Assembly (NCBI GenBank): GCA_944990035.1
Contig: CALYLX010000136.1
Coordinates: 744,001 to 808,000 of the forward strand
Origin: Clitopilus passeckerianus
Lineage: Eukaryota > Basidiomycota > Agaricomycetes > Agaricales > Entolomataceae
Length of the DNA: 64,000 bases
Direction: 5' to 3'
Part shown: piece after piece, positions 34,513 through 45,255 of the stretch
Position numbering within the stretch: position 1 is the first letter of the stretch
Layout of the letters: every line of letters starts with the position of its first letter
Made by a program: the position numbers and the translations under genes
The notes under the pieces: model-generated
What the model was told of the DNA's origin: nothing
The model's database searches: none
The model's input: only the letters and a program-made list of their open reading frames with translations

Positions 34513-36884
34513 ATGTCTATGAATCCGAGTGATTCTCCGCCTTCCAGCCATTCGAAAGATGTCAATGCCCTTGATGCCCTGCGGTCGCCCGACGCATCAT
34601 CAACATTCAAAGAAATACATTCAGAGCGGCAGTCCCTAGTGACCGACTCTGATTTCAACGAAATCAACCTAGACGATGATGCTGGCCCATCCTCGGTCCT
34701 TCCTAAACGCCTTTCACTAGACTTGGGTTCACTTTCGCTCGAAGGAGAGAAAACCCCATTCCACTATCTCACATACCCGCCGACACGCCGACATTACCAC
34801 GGACACACAAGAAGACAGCTTCTACGACCACCATCCGGTCAGGCTCGAACTTGCCTTTCATTCTATCCCGTCTAGACGCGACAGACGAGTCAGGGAAATC
34901 ACAGCGAGGAAGCTTGGACGGCCATCAGAAACTGCAGGAGAAGTTTGCCAGACTACACACGGAGGGCGAGGAGGAGGGCAAGGATGCAGGCGCTAACATA
35001 GATTGGGGTACGTTTCATACTTGTCTTGCATAGCTTCAGAATTTAATGCGAGTGCAGACTTCTGGGGTGCCGTGATATCCGGTATATCCTGCCTCATTGA
35101 CTAGTGCGATTCGAACGCTCACGCCCCCCGTAGACTATCAAGGTTTCGCTTCTGAACACGCTGAAGAGCTCGCCAAAGCTATAGCCAAAGGCATCCCGGA
35201 TACTCTCCGAGGGATGATGTGGCAACACATGTAGTACTTGCTTGCCTGCTTGTGATGGTCATTTCTGACGAGATGCGCGTAGGGCAGCTTCAAAGGATCC
35301 TGAACTGGAAGCTACCTACCTCAAACTACTGAAGGAGACAAGTCCGCATGAGAAGGCGATCACGAGGGACCTCGGAAGGTGACAGATTCTGTCTATTAAC
35401 ACAAGATGAAACTTCTGAATCTTTACAGGACGTTTCCTCATCATGAGTTCTTCAATGATGGCCAAGGAATCGGGCAAGAGAATCTGTTTAACGTGCTAAA
35501 GGCTTATTCCCTATACGATACCCAAGTAGGATATTGCCAAGGTCTGCCATTCGTGGTAGCAATCTTACTGCTCAACGCAAGTCTTGATGCTTATCCGGCC
35601 ATTTACTATCTGACATTACCACAGATGCCTGATGAAGAAGCTTTCTCTCTTCTGGTCCGATTAATGTTTACTTATGATCTTCGAGGTCATTTTCTGCCCG
35701 AGATGCCCAAATTACAACTACGCCTCGTGAGTCTCATGATTCTACGCGTGAATTTCTGGGTTTTTACCGTCTTTCAAGTTTCAGGTATGCAGGATTGTCA
35801 ATGCGTAGCTCTCCCGTATTGATACTGGCTCAGTTTGATCGACTTATCGAAGAGTTACTACCCGTGTTACATCACCACTTTTTACGAGAAGGAATCAAGT
35901 CGAGCATGTTCTGCTCCCAATGGTTCCTCACGATCTTCAGCTATAAGTGGGTTCAATACATCTCCGCCGAAGTATATAAATAACGAACCGATTTCTTAGA
36001 TTTCCCATGAGCGTGGTTTTCCGAATATACGATAATTGCCTAGCGAGCGGGATTGAAGCTATCTTCGGTTTCAGCATTGTCCTTCTAAAGAAGAACGAAG
36101 ATTTACTGTTGTCCCTCAAATTTGATGAAATTCTCAACTTCTTGAACACCAAACTGTTCGACCGCTACAAGGTGATACACTTTTCTGAAACATGTTCTTA
36201 TTCGCTGATGATGTAGGCGCAGATATCACCACCGGCTGAAGAGGGCGAGGGTGCAGCGGAGCAAGTAACGCAATACAACGTAGAGGAGTTTGTGCAAGAA
36301 GCCGTCGCTCTCCCCATTACCCCATTTATGCTCGATAACTATCGGCATGAATACGAGGATCATATCGTATGTGGGAGTCGGGGCTTGGATGCCTTATCTG
36401 ATGCTCACTTTCATGATCTAGAGGGAAACAACCAAACACGCGACGGAGATGGACGAGCTACGGAACAGCAATCGCGCCTTGTCCGCGCAAGTGTGAGCGC
36501 CTATCACCATTCTGGTTCTCATCCGTGTTCGGAACTGATCCTTTTTTCTTCCAGGAAGAGCCTTGAGAATAGTCTCGCACAGTTAAATGCCGAGCATGTT
36601 GAGCTTCTGGTAAGGGAAATTAGACTTCACGAAGACCAGGGTGCTAAGATGATGGTTTGCGAAGAACGAGCTCGTCAAATCGCGGTTACGCAAGGAGGAG
36701 ATGGAAGAGCAACTCGTTCGGTACAAGCTCCTGTGAGTGCCACATGATTCTTTGAATGGTCGGTAAACTTTGGACCCTTTTTGATAGGTATGCCGAGGCC
36801 ATGCACGAGAACCAAGATGCTCAGTCATCGCAGCGAATATCCGTCAGCCAGTTATTCAAACTGAAGAGGGGTAGTAGTAGTTGA
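34513..36884 (+). CDS. TBC-domain Rab GTPase-activating protein (Gyp5/EVI5-like), one apparent frameshift
   Basis: Multi-exon. An acidic/Ser-rich N-terminus leads to the TBC domain: GIPDTLRGMMWQHM, ITRDLGR-TFPHHEFF (Arg finger) and DTQVGYCQGLPFVV (Gln finger), followed by MPDEEAFSLLVRLM, GIKSSMFCSQWFLTIF and FPMSVVFRIYDNCLASGIEA. After the domain comes a coiled coil split by introns (ENSLAQLNAEHVELL joined to NELVKSRLRKEEMEEQL, then YKLLYAEAMHEN). The C-terminus is LKRGSSS. It stimulates GTP hydrolysis by a Rab, probably in exocytic or Golgi traffic; the target cannot be read. In exon 1 the frame changes by one base at the C4 run 34754-34757 (EKTP to PLSHIPADTPT). Stop at 36882-36884. Confidence 0.9.
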
Positions 36885-37139
36885 GGCGATTCTGTAGCTC
36901 GGTTATTAGCATTTACGTCGTCGTTAGATGAAATCGCCGTTGACATGTTGTGTCGCCGTCCCACGTGGCGGTGATTGCCGGGTAAAGCATTGTTCCCAAT
37001 GTGGAGTCCACCGAAGCCTTGTCCTGGGCTTTCCAGTTGCGACGGAGCTTGCTCCTCGTCGCCGTCCAAGGACCCCCTTAAGCTCTGCTCTATTGCTCAA
37101 AGCAGCAGTTTTCTTGCTTTATACCCCCCAATTTAGTAG

Positions 37140-40100
37140 ATGCCTTGGTCTGTTCAAAATTTGTCACGTCTCAACATCAAAGCTCCAACCGAACAACCGA
37201 CATCTCGTTCTACTCTTTCTTCTGTACCCACAACACGTTCGCCACTTTTACAGCTTGATTCACGACGGAACTCTAGTTCTTCGCAGACTCCTTCTTCAAA
37301 GGCAGAATCACGACAGTCGATAAGCTCTGATATCAGTTCTTCAGCCATGAAAGGCGACGGTCGTCAGACAGGAAACCGCGGTCTCGAGAACCGGTAAGTC
37401 CAGGTAGACAGATACATAGGAACAGCTGTCTGATCACCCAGATCTATGTGTAGCAGCAACAACAACAATAATTCCAACCAGAATCTTCCCCCCAATCATA
37501 TCGCCTCTCAGCCTCAAGGCAGTTCTCAGCCTACGACAGGGTCAAATGTCCCAGAACCTCCCATGTACCTCTACAATTCATTGGATTCGTTCTCATTCGG
37601 ACTTCAAACTCCAACGAACAGGCCTGCATCTAGACCTGTGGATCCCCTTTCTCCCTTACAGCCCGAGAGCGACAGCTACAGCGACGAGTTTCCAGGGTCT
37701 GCTTCCAACGACACCCCGAGACCTTCCGTCGTAGCCCAACACCATCGGGATAATTCCCACAACCTCATTAGTAGTCATCCAGCGCAAGAAACCCCGGCAC
37801 AGCTCTATCGTCAGGCCTCTCCGACTCCAATGTCACCAGGAGGCAGGCGTAGAGTTGTCAAGGATCGCGACCGTGAAAACGAGTCCGCGTCTCCGTCTGC
37901 CTCCAATACTTCCCTGTCGAGTCGCAGTGGTCCTGTATCACGCACCGATTCACGCACTTCCGATCGCACCAACACCACCAACCTCACTTCACCTCATGAC
38001 TACTCCTCAACTGACGACGATGACTTCTCTCGCAACAGTCCGAGTATAACGGACGACGCCGGAAGTTCTACTCTTGCAGACCAGAGCATGACCGAGTTAA
38101 CATCCGAGGACGAATATGGCGGTTCAGAGTTCGAGGATGAGGTCTACTCCGACGAAGACATCGCCATTGAAATTGGTTCAGCCCATTTTGAAGGAGGAGG
38201 AAGCTCCTTGTCCCACGAATGGGACCAAGCCCTCTACTTGGGAGCTAATAGCGGGAGTGGCCATCAGGTTGCTTCCGGCTCAGCCAGGCGTGGCGTCAAC
38301 ATTCCAGGTGATCCTCACGATATTTCCTCCGGGAGACTACGTGAGGATAGCCTTGCTACCCTACGACGCCCTAGCCGTAGCCTCGACGATGAATTTCAGG
38401 GACTTCGCCTTCCCAGGTCTGATAACATCCATGGCAACCTCGGACTGGATGACCCATTGAGCAGGCCCGGCTTACCTTCCCCAGCGTCCGTGCCACAAAG
38501 TGACTCCGATTGGCAACGTTTGGAGGGTCGAGGCGGTGGCTCATACAAGGGCAAAGAGGTGGACCGCAGCCGTTTGCCCAGCGTCCAACTCGATGGACGT
38601 CCGTTCAATTCACACGGCCCTCCCAGCCAGTCTACATCACAGCAAGACTTTGACGCAGACTGGTCAAATCTGCAAGGCGGGATCACATTCCTTGATTCAA
38701 CTGATATGACCGACATTGTCGCGCCAATGGATCGAAGTGAACGCAAAAGCTCTTGGGGCGGGAACCGTTTCCTCACCAACCTTTTCAACCGACGTCCAAG
38801 TGCTGCGACGGTTTCTACAATCCACGGTGACTCCTTTGGTCGGGCTATCAGGAAGTGGGATGGTCGAGGGAATGATTGGACAGTAAGGAAAGAGAAAGCA
38901 GAATCTGGCGGCGCCATCCCAGTGCCAATGTCCCCCAGCCCCCTTTCACCTCGCCCAAGCGTTGCAGTCGACAGAGCCGAGTCTGTAACTTCCGAGTCGA
39001 CGGTTAGGCCAGAACGAAGTACCGTCAACTATAAAGGAATGTCTCTTGGCTCACTCGAATTATGGCGAAATGAGCGGGTTGGGCGGTTCAAGGTCGACCG
39101 CAAAGAGACCAAGCGTAAGGGTTCGTTGTTTCCCTTCTTTACCACCTACCTGATGGTTTGTCTCATTAGCTTCAGATTCTAACAAAGGCCCTCAACAAAG
39201 ACTCATCGTCACTGCGATTTCCGACCCGTATATTCAAAATACCGAAGGACAAAAAGGCCCTCCTGTCACTGTTCACAAACATTCCAAAGCTACTGCCTTC
39301 TCAATCAGTCGGCACTATAGATGGGAGAAACAAGAGAACAACGATCCTAGCACGAGCCTGAGTGTACCCAATGCCCACAGATCAAGGGTACTGGTGTCAA
39401 CTCATAACAAAAAGGGATCCAGCATGATTCTTCTTGCTCCTCGCCGTGTCCAGGAAGCCTTCACGAATACCAACACTACTCGAAGGCTCGAATCTCACGG
39501 ACTTCTCGATGACAGAGAACAGGAACGGAGGAGGCAAAGGGCTCGCGAGCGGGACACAAGGAGAGATAGAAGGCGGGAAGAAGCCAGCCGAAATAGGACT
39601 ACGGAGCGAGCTCGGGATGATAGTGCAGTCGGCACAGATTCTATGAGCAGCTCGTTCTCTGGTGCAACCCTCATTCCCCCGCCAGCTTCAGCACCAGTGC
39701 CACATACTCACACTTACCCACCGAGCCATCCGTCAACGTCGTCGGAGGCCTCAGCCTCTCGAGAATCTGGGCTCGATCGCACTTCGTCCAACACCAGTCT
39801 TGGACCGTCTCGCCGCAGGCGCAGAGTCAACGATCCCTTAGAATATGATGACCTCGACGAGAACGAGGGCGATGCTCCTTCTCGTACGCCTTACCCAGAA
39901 GTGTATGGTACAGTGGACTCCACCTACTTCGAACAACAAACCCGCGCCGATAACGAGTCCCAAGAATCGTTCTTTTCTCGCATCGGCTTCCGTCGAAACC
40001 AACCGACCTACGTCCCAGGCGCCACTCCAAATCAGCCAGCCGTCGTCTATAAGCCTCCTTGGATGACCATGGCGTCGAGGAATAAGCAGGAGCAGCAACA

Positions 40101-40893
40101 GCGCGTCGTCGAAAACCTCAACACGTCCTTCAAAGACGTTGGCCTCCTCCCCTCCACTCAACGGGATAAGTTCAAACAATCTGCCTCAACCTCACGCAAA
40201 TCGAAGAAGATCACCGGAAAGGCTGGGGAGAAGCTCGACATATTCAAGGACGTGCCGCCTGACGTCCTCTATATGCTACTTCCTCTGTGGCCTGGCGAGA
40301 CCGACCTCCGCTCTCGAGAAGATTTCCCGTTCGAAAAGCCACACATCCCCAGTAAGGATCGTCAATACCTGATGATCTACTACAACACTTTCGAAGGCTC
40401 TGGCGATGAGGACCCCAAGAAGAGCGAGTCTGAGAGCAAGAAGCGTTCACGAGGCTCCCAGAACTCCTCTCACGACTCCACCCACAGCCAGAAGGACAAA
40501 TCCCACATCTTACTCTCGTCATTCCACATCACCTGCCGTGTCGTTTCATACGCTGCCCTCCAAGGTTCTGGGGTTCGTGTGCCGGATGACGGTCTGGCTG
40601 TAACGGGACCCTTGCAAGAAGCATTCGACAAGGCGAAACGAGTTACTGGACCCGAGAATGAGGGTGAATGGGCCATGGGAGCATGCCATTCCCGTGATGC
40701 GGGTATCGAGTTCTATCCTGAAACTTTCCGTCGGATGAACTTGTGCGTTCCGGTCGGTGACGAACCGATTCCTGCCCCGGTCGTTTCTGAAGAAGACGAA
40801 TACCCAGAGGGGGATCTGGAGCTCACACCTCTCGGTCGCGCGGTCATGGAGATGGCATGGGTAGGCGGAATGGCTTTAACAAGCTTTGGTTGA
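37140..40893 (+). CDS. Large serine-rich protein of unknown function
   Basis: Three exons (introns at about 37396-37440 and 39113-39178) give a protein of about 1,200 residues. The first ~650 residues are Ser/Thr/Pro-rich with poly-Asn and acidic patches (TSEDEYGGSEFEDEVYSDED), probably disordered. Two more ordered segments follow. One (about 39030-39480) has GMSLGSLELWRNERVGRFKV, QQRLIVTAISDPYI, TVHKHSKATAFSISRHYRW and ILLAPRRVQEAF. The other (about 40230-40890) has DVLYMLLPLWPGETD, ILLSSFHITCRVVSYAALQ, GIEFYPETFRRMNLC and LGRAVMEMAWVGGMA. A basic RERDTRRDRRREE stretch near 39560 could be a nuclear signal. I do not recognise the family; the ordered blocks look conserved rather than random. 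Confidence 0.85.
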
Positions 40894-41222
40894 GGAAGGA
40901 CTGGTTGACCCCCCATGGTCACATTACGGATGATAACATCCTTTATCTCATAAAATCTCTCGATTATCCATCAGGGCTTTTGGCTTTTTTTTTTTCACCA
41001 GACCCGTCACATAGTTTGATTCATTTAGATTTTAGCACTTTTTCTCTGCATATATCTCTCATCCTTCACCATGTACTTATTGAAATATCTTCTATCACTA
41101 ATTAGGTAGTTTGTTAAGGTAGTGAATACACAGGTTGTCCGGATTTATAAATGTAATGCGCCCCAGCTCATGTAGAAAACCCAAAAAATTATTAGGATGC
41201 AATGGAAGTATATGTGTAACAT
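40894..41222. other. Convergent 3' ends
   Basis: A/T-rich 3' UTR sequence of the orphan gene and UVE1, with an 11-T run at 40985-40995. No gene seen. Confidence 0.6.
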
Positions 41223-43517
41223 CTATTCTGCGAGTGCCTTCTTCTGCCGCTTGGCTCGCGTTCTTTGACCTGTTTCTGATAATGGTGTGGCCACCACGTC
41301 TTCAACAGTAGTTTGCTTGCGTTTAGCTCGCGTTCTGCGCGTTAGAGACTCTGGGGGAACTATAGATGTCGGTGTCACAAGTATACCCAGCATTGCTGCT
41401 TGCTCTGCAGCAAGTGCAGCTACCTCCGGGGAGACTTCTTCAGCTGCAATAACTGTTGCATTTGCCAAATCCCCTGGGGCGTCTGGGTCCGGTGCAGCAA
41501 GGATGGCGCCAGTCTCAGTCTCGTCTTCAAGTTCTGTCAAAGGCTCGCCGTCATCCAAGTCGTCTGCAACAGCTGCGGCCTTGGCTTTCTTGTTTGATTT
41601 GCGACCTTTGGTTTCTTTCGTCTGATTTTCAGCTGGAGGTCGTAAGTTGGCTACGTGGGAGTACATCAGTATCTTCTTCCCAACTATAGGAAATGTACAT
41701 ACCATGGATGACGGGTTGAAGATTGTATATCCTGTGCAAGTGCAAAACTGCTTGTTCTTTGTCTTTCGCCTCAATCATCAGATCTATAACAAGGTCACCA
41801 AATCAGCTTTCCAATCCACATCCAGAATTGCGTGAATGCTTACCCATATCGTCAGGCAAATCCAGAGGAAGGGTCTGGCATCGATCAGCATGAGCTCGCT
41901 TCTCCATAAGCGTCTCAGCGCCCGGTCTAGGTTCACTCAGGTGCTGCTTTGGCCGAATGCCGCGTTTATGAAAGATAGCATTGGCACGAGCAATGATTTC
42001 TTTGGGTGGGATGGAAGAAGGGTTGAGGGCGTCATGATGGTAATCTAGGAGATAGATAAGAGCCTAGAAAAGATGGAAAATTGAAGAGACGAACCGAAGA
42101 CGAGAGGAACGTCGAGTTCCTCACATATCGGTAGGAGATCCTCAGCATTGTAGCAGAGCTTTACGCGGGGTATGAGTTGGGATTGATTGTGCCAAGTACA
42201 ATTCACATACCTCGTCATTCTCGAGGACCAGTCGCGCACGAACATTAGCTGGCAGTCTAGTCGTGATGGTCTCCTTGATTCTTTCAATGGTCCCAGCCTT
42301 GTCATCGTACACGCCGCCTCCCTACAACGGACAAATATTCAGCTTATATCCGAAAAGAAATGAGTAAATACACAACGAACGTGAACAATCATAACGCCAT
42401 CGCAGCCAATACCCATTCTATCCAGCATCTCGCAGTGATACTTCAGCTCCCTGACGGCGGCGTCAATAACCTCAGGCTTGGGGCTACCAAGCTGGGTGAA
42501 TTGACCAGGATGTGTGGTCAACCTATGACCGTGCTTGTTGGCCAATTCGCCGACTTTGGCGAGGAGAGGGGCGCAGTAGTCGAGGGAGTATCCGTATTTG
42601 CCATGAGAGGAAAAAGGAAAGAGTTCAGAGGATATACGCATAAACTTGATATTCTGTAAGAAGAGTTAACGTTGAAAATGGTGGAAGGGGATTGGAGTGA
42701 CGAACATTCTCTTCGTTCCATTCAATTAATTTGAGCAGGTCTTCCGTATTCTTGCGGCCGAGATCCTTGACGAATTCCATGCCATTCTTCTTTATGCTGT
42801 CAATTCTGGGAGGACGTTAGGCATTGCGACCGAACGGTACATCGTGGGGCGCCGTACCTGCATGTCCTTGAGCAAAAGATCGCATCCTTTGCTGGCTTCT
42901 TGTTACGTAAAATTGTGTTCAAGCATGCATATCCTGGTGATGAACTATGTGAGTGCATTATAGACAACTACACGGAAACCCCAATTACCAAGTCGACCTT
43001 TAAAAGTACTTTCCAGACGCACAACGTCCGGAATGATGTAGACGGGTTCTGGCTTTGGTTCCCTCTTCTTGCGAGGTTTCTTTCCTTTCTCTGGTGCGAA
43101 ATCATCTTCATCTTCCTTGACAGCCTTTTTCCTCGCCCTTTTGGCCTTGGTTGGTGTAACCGTGAGGTCCTCTTCCAGTTTCTCCACGGGCGCTGCTCGG
43201 GCGACATCTAAAAAATCATTTGTTACAGCCGTTGTAGCTTTCTTTCTAGACTTTCTAGCTTTCGTTGGAGGTGTATCTTCAAACTCTTCTGTTTGCTCTA
43301 TAATGGCGGTCTTTCTGGCTCTCCTAGAGCGAGTAGGCTTCTCCACCTCCTCTGACTGTATTATTGGAGCCTCAGCCTGTTCGACAAGCTGGGCAGTAGC
43401 AGCCGTAGTCCTCTTGCGTTTGACCATTTGCAACGACGGTGAATGAGGGAAAGCAGCAGCAGCAGCAAAGACGATTCTTGAACTTTTTCTTGAAAGATTC
43501 GTGAAAGTTCTGAACAT
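41223..43517 (-). CDS. UVE1: UV-damage endonuclease (UvdE/Uve1)
   Basis: About seven exons. A basic Arg/Ser N-terminus (MFRTFTNLSRKSSR) looks like a mitochondrial presequence. A Lys/Arg-rich stretch of about 180 residues with repeated RKKA/KKPRKKR blocks is nuclear-signal-like. The UvdE TIM barrel then reads RLGYACLNTILR, NGMEFVKDLGRKNTEDLL, IKFMRISSELFPFSSH, HRLTTHPGQFTQLGSP, GCDGVMIVHGGG, RARLVLENDE, LCYNAEDLLPICEEL and VPLVFDYHHDALNP. These His/Glu/Asp residues bind the metal cluster that cuts 5' to pyrimidine dimers. The C-terminus repeats basic KRKQ/RAKRQKK motifs. The first ATG (43517) gives the presequence form; an internal Met before KRKRTTAA could give a nuclear form. In Cryptococcus, Uve1 protects mitochondrial DNA. 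Confidence 0.93.
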
Positions 43518-43676
43518 GCCAATAAAAAGAAGATAAATATTAATTTTGTCATTTTTGTGGAGGAGACGGAGTCTTAGCGTCGATCGAAAGCAAGAGGGGC
43601 TTGGATCGTGTTGTGGCTGTGTCTTCTGTATTGAGGCATTGATGTGATTAGTCATCATCATCACTTGCTTTCAGCC

Positions 43677-44919
43677 ATGAGTTGGTCGGGGTCAGTTTAT
43701 TATTTTTATTACAAGCGAAATCAGCAAATTAATGCCTTAATTAACAGATTCAAGAAGTCGGTGAACAGAGCAGGGACGACGGTGAGCAAGAGTTAATCGC
43801 TATAAGACGACAATAGATGTTTATGGGCTTCATCACGCCGCAGCTCCTCCAAAAGACTGGTCAGATCGAGAGGACAGTAGACCGGGAATTCACTGAAGAA
43901 GAGGCCAAGTACAGGACGTATGCAAGTGTCTCCCCTGTGGACTACTTGACGCTCAACCCCCCGCAGATTCGAGAAAGAATGTCAAGCTCTTCAAAAGGAC
44001 TGCAAACAATACTGGGACGCCATGAGGGGTATGGATAGCCACTCGGCATTCGTGTCCACCCACCGAGTCGCTCACGATGCTCTTTACCAGCAATGACTTC
44101 AGCACAATCGCGCATAGCAGAGACCCTCGAAATCTTCTATGGTGCCGCCGATCGTACGTCTGAAGGTGCCATGGCTGGACATGCCTACAAGCGATCCGTG
44201 GACGATCTCGACGCTGGTTTTGGTCGTGAACTTGTCAGTGATGCGATTTCTTCGCCTATTCATCTGCTCATGTGCGGAGGAACTCGCAGGATGTCCCATA
44301 CCGAACGACAATATCTGAGCCATTGGGCAAGATGTGCGCTTATTTCCCCGTCGTCAACGAGCACATCGCCAAGCGGAACAAGAAGGTGACTTTGTGCACC
44401 TCTTGTTCTCTATGCGTTGTATCTGAATCTAGTAACAGCTATTAGACTACGACTCTGCACGCAGCAAACTACGGAAACTCATCGATAAACCGAGCGAAGA
44501 CCCAACAAAGCTCCCCAGGGTATGCGCACACGCCCCTATCTCATGAACGAAGATATCCTAATGGTTCACTTCTGTAGGCCCAGCAAGAGCACGATGAATC
44601 CAAGGAAGTATTCGACATGCTAAACGACCAACTCATCGGAGAGCTTCCCCAACTCCTCGATCTTCGCGTTCCGTATTTCGATCCCAGCTTTGAAGCTATG
44701 ATCAGGATGCAGGCAAAGTTCGCAGAAGAGGGATATGAAAAGCTTAGTGGCGTACAGAGGTGAAATTCACACCCTCCTTCACTTTTCGAATTTGCTCACA
44801 TCTCGAGCAGGTATTTCGCCGACAATGTCCGTGACGACTACGCCGCTGGTCAGCTAGATGCTCAAGTCGAGGGCGTCCTTCAAGAAATGCGAGAACTCTC
44901 TATTTGCGGTGGAAATTAG
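43677..44919 (+). CDS. HOB3: BAR-domain protein Hob3/Rvs161
   Basis: Eight small exons. The first exon (MSWSG) is only 14 nt. Then FKKSVNRAGTT, TGQIERTVDREFTEEEAKYR, ALQKDCKQYWDAMR, SAQSRIAETLEIFYG, DVPYRTTISEPLGKMCAYFP, DYDSARSKLRKLIDKPSEDP, QQEHDESKEVFDMLNDQLIGELPQL and YFADNVRDDYAAGQLD. This is an N-BAR domain without an SH3, as in Rvs161/Hob3, which dimerises with an Rvs167-type partner to bend membrane at endocytic sites and organise actin. The length (about 265 residues) is as expected and all exon joins keep frame. It diverges from UVE1 over 158 bases. Confidence 0.93.
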
Positions 44920-45255
44920 GACACATCTGTGTATTGATCTGCAGTTACATGACCCTTGTATCGAGACAGCATGAGAATAAAGTAAAGAATTAAAAGAAAC
45001 CACTAGCATATGCGAATTACCCGTCGTGATTATTACTGCAGTCACCTGGATCAGGAAGAACATCACCCCACAAATCATGAACGACCTACCCTTGTAATCT
45101 TGTTTATTAAAAACGTGGTTGAGGATGAGGATTTGTACCTATTCGTAGAGCGAGTGGGAGGTGTTGAGATTTTGTAGGCGGTGGCCCTTGGGGGGATGAT
45201 ATCCGGTCTTCCAGCGACGAGCGGCTGCCGCCGTGGTGTTGTCCACCGCTATGCA
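44920..45255. other. Convergent 3' ends, nothing recognised
   Basis: Between the stops of HOB3 and the large orphan gene. The frame 44854-45078 is not coding-like. Confidence 0.5.

Noticed and set aside
35104..35120. B-box-like gattcgaacgc suggesting a tRNA
   Set aside because: No matching A box or acceptor stem; it lies inside the TBC gene next to an exon reading DYQGFASEHAEELA.
43446..43466. Short agc trinucleotide repeat
   Set aside because: It encodes an Ala run in the UVE1 presequence region; too short to be notable.
43804..43818. gacaatagatg resembling the hairpin arm core
   Set aside because: Only 11 bases match, it lies in a HOB3 intron, and there is no partner arm nearby; chance match.
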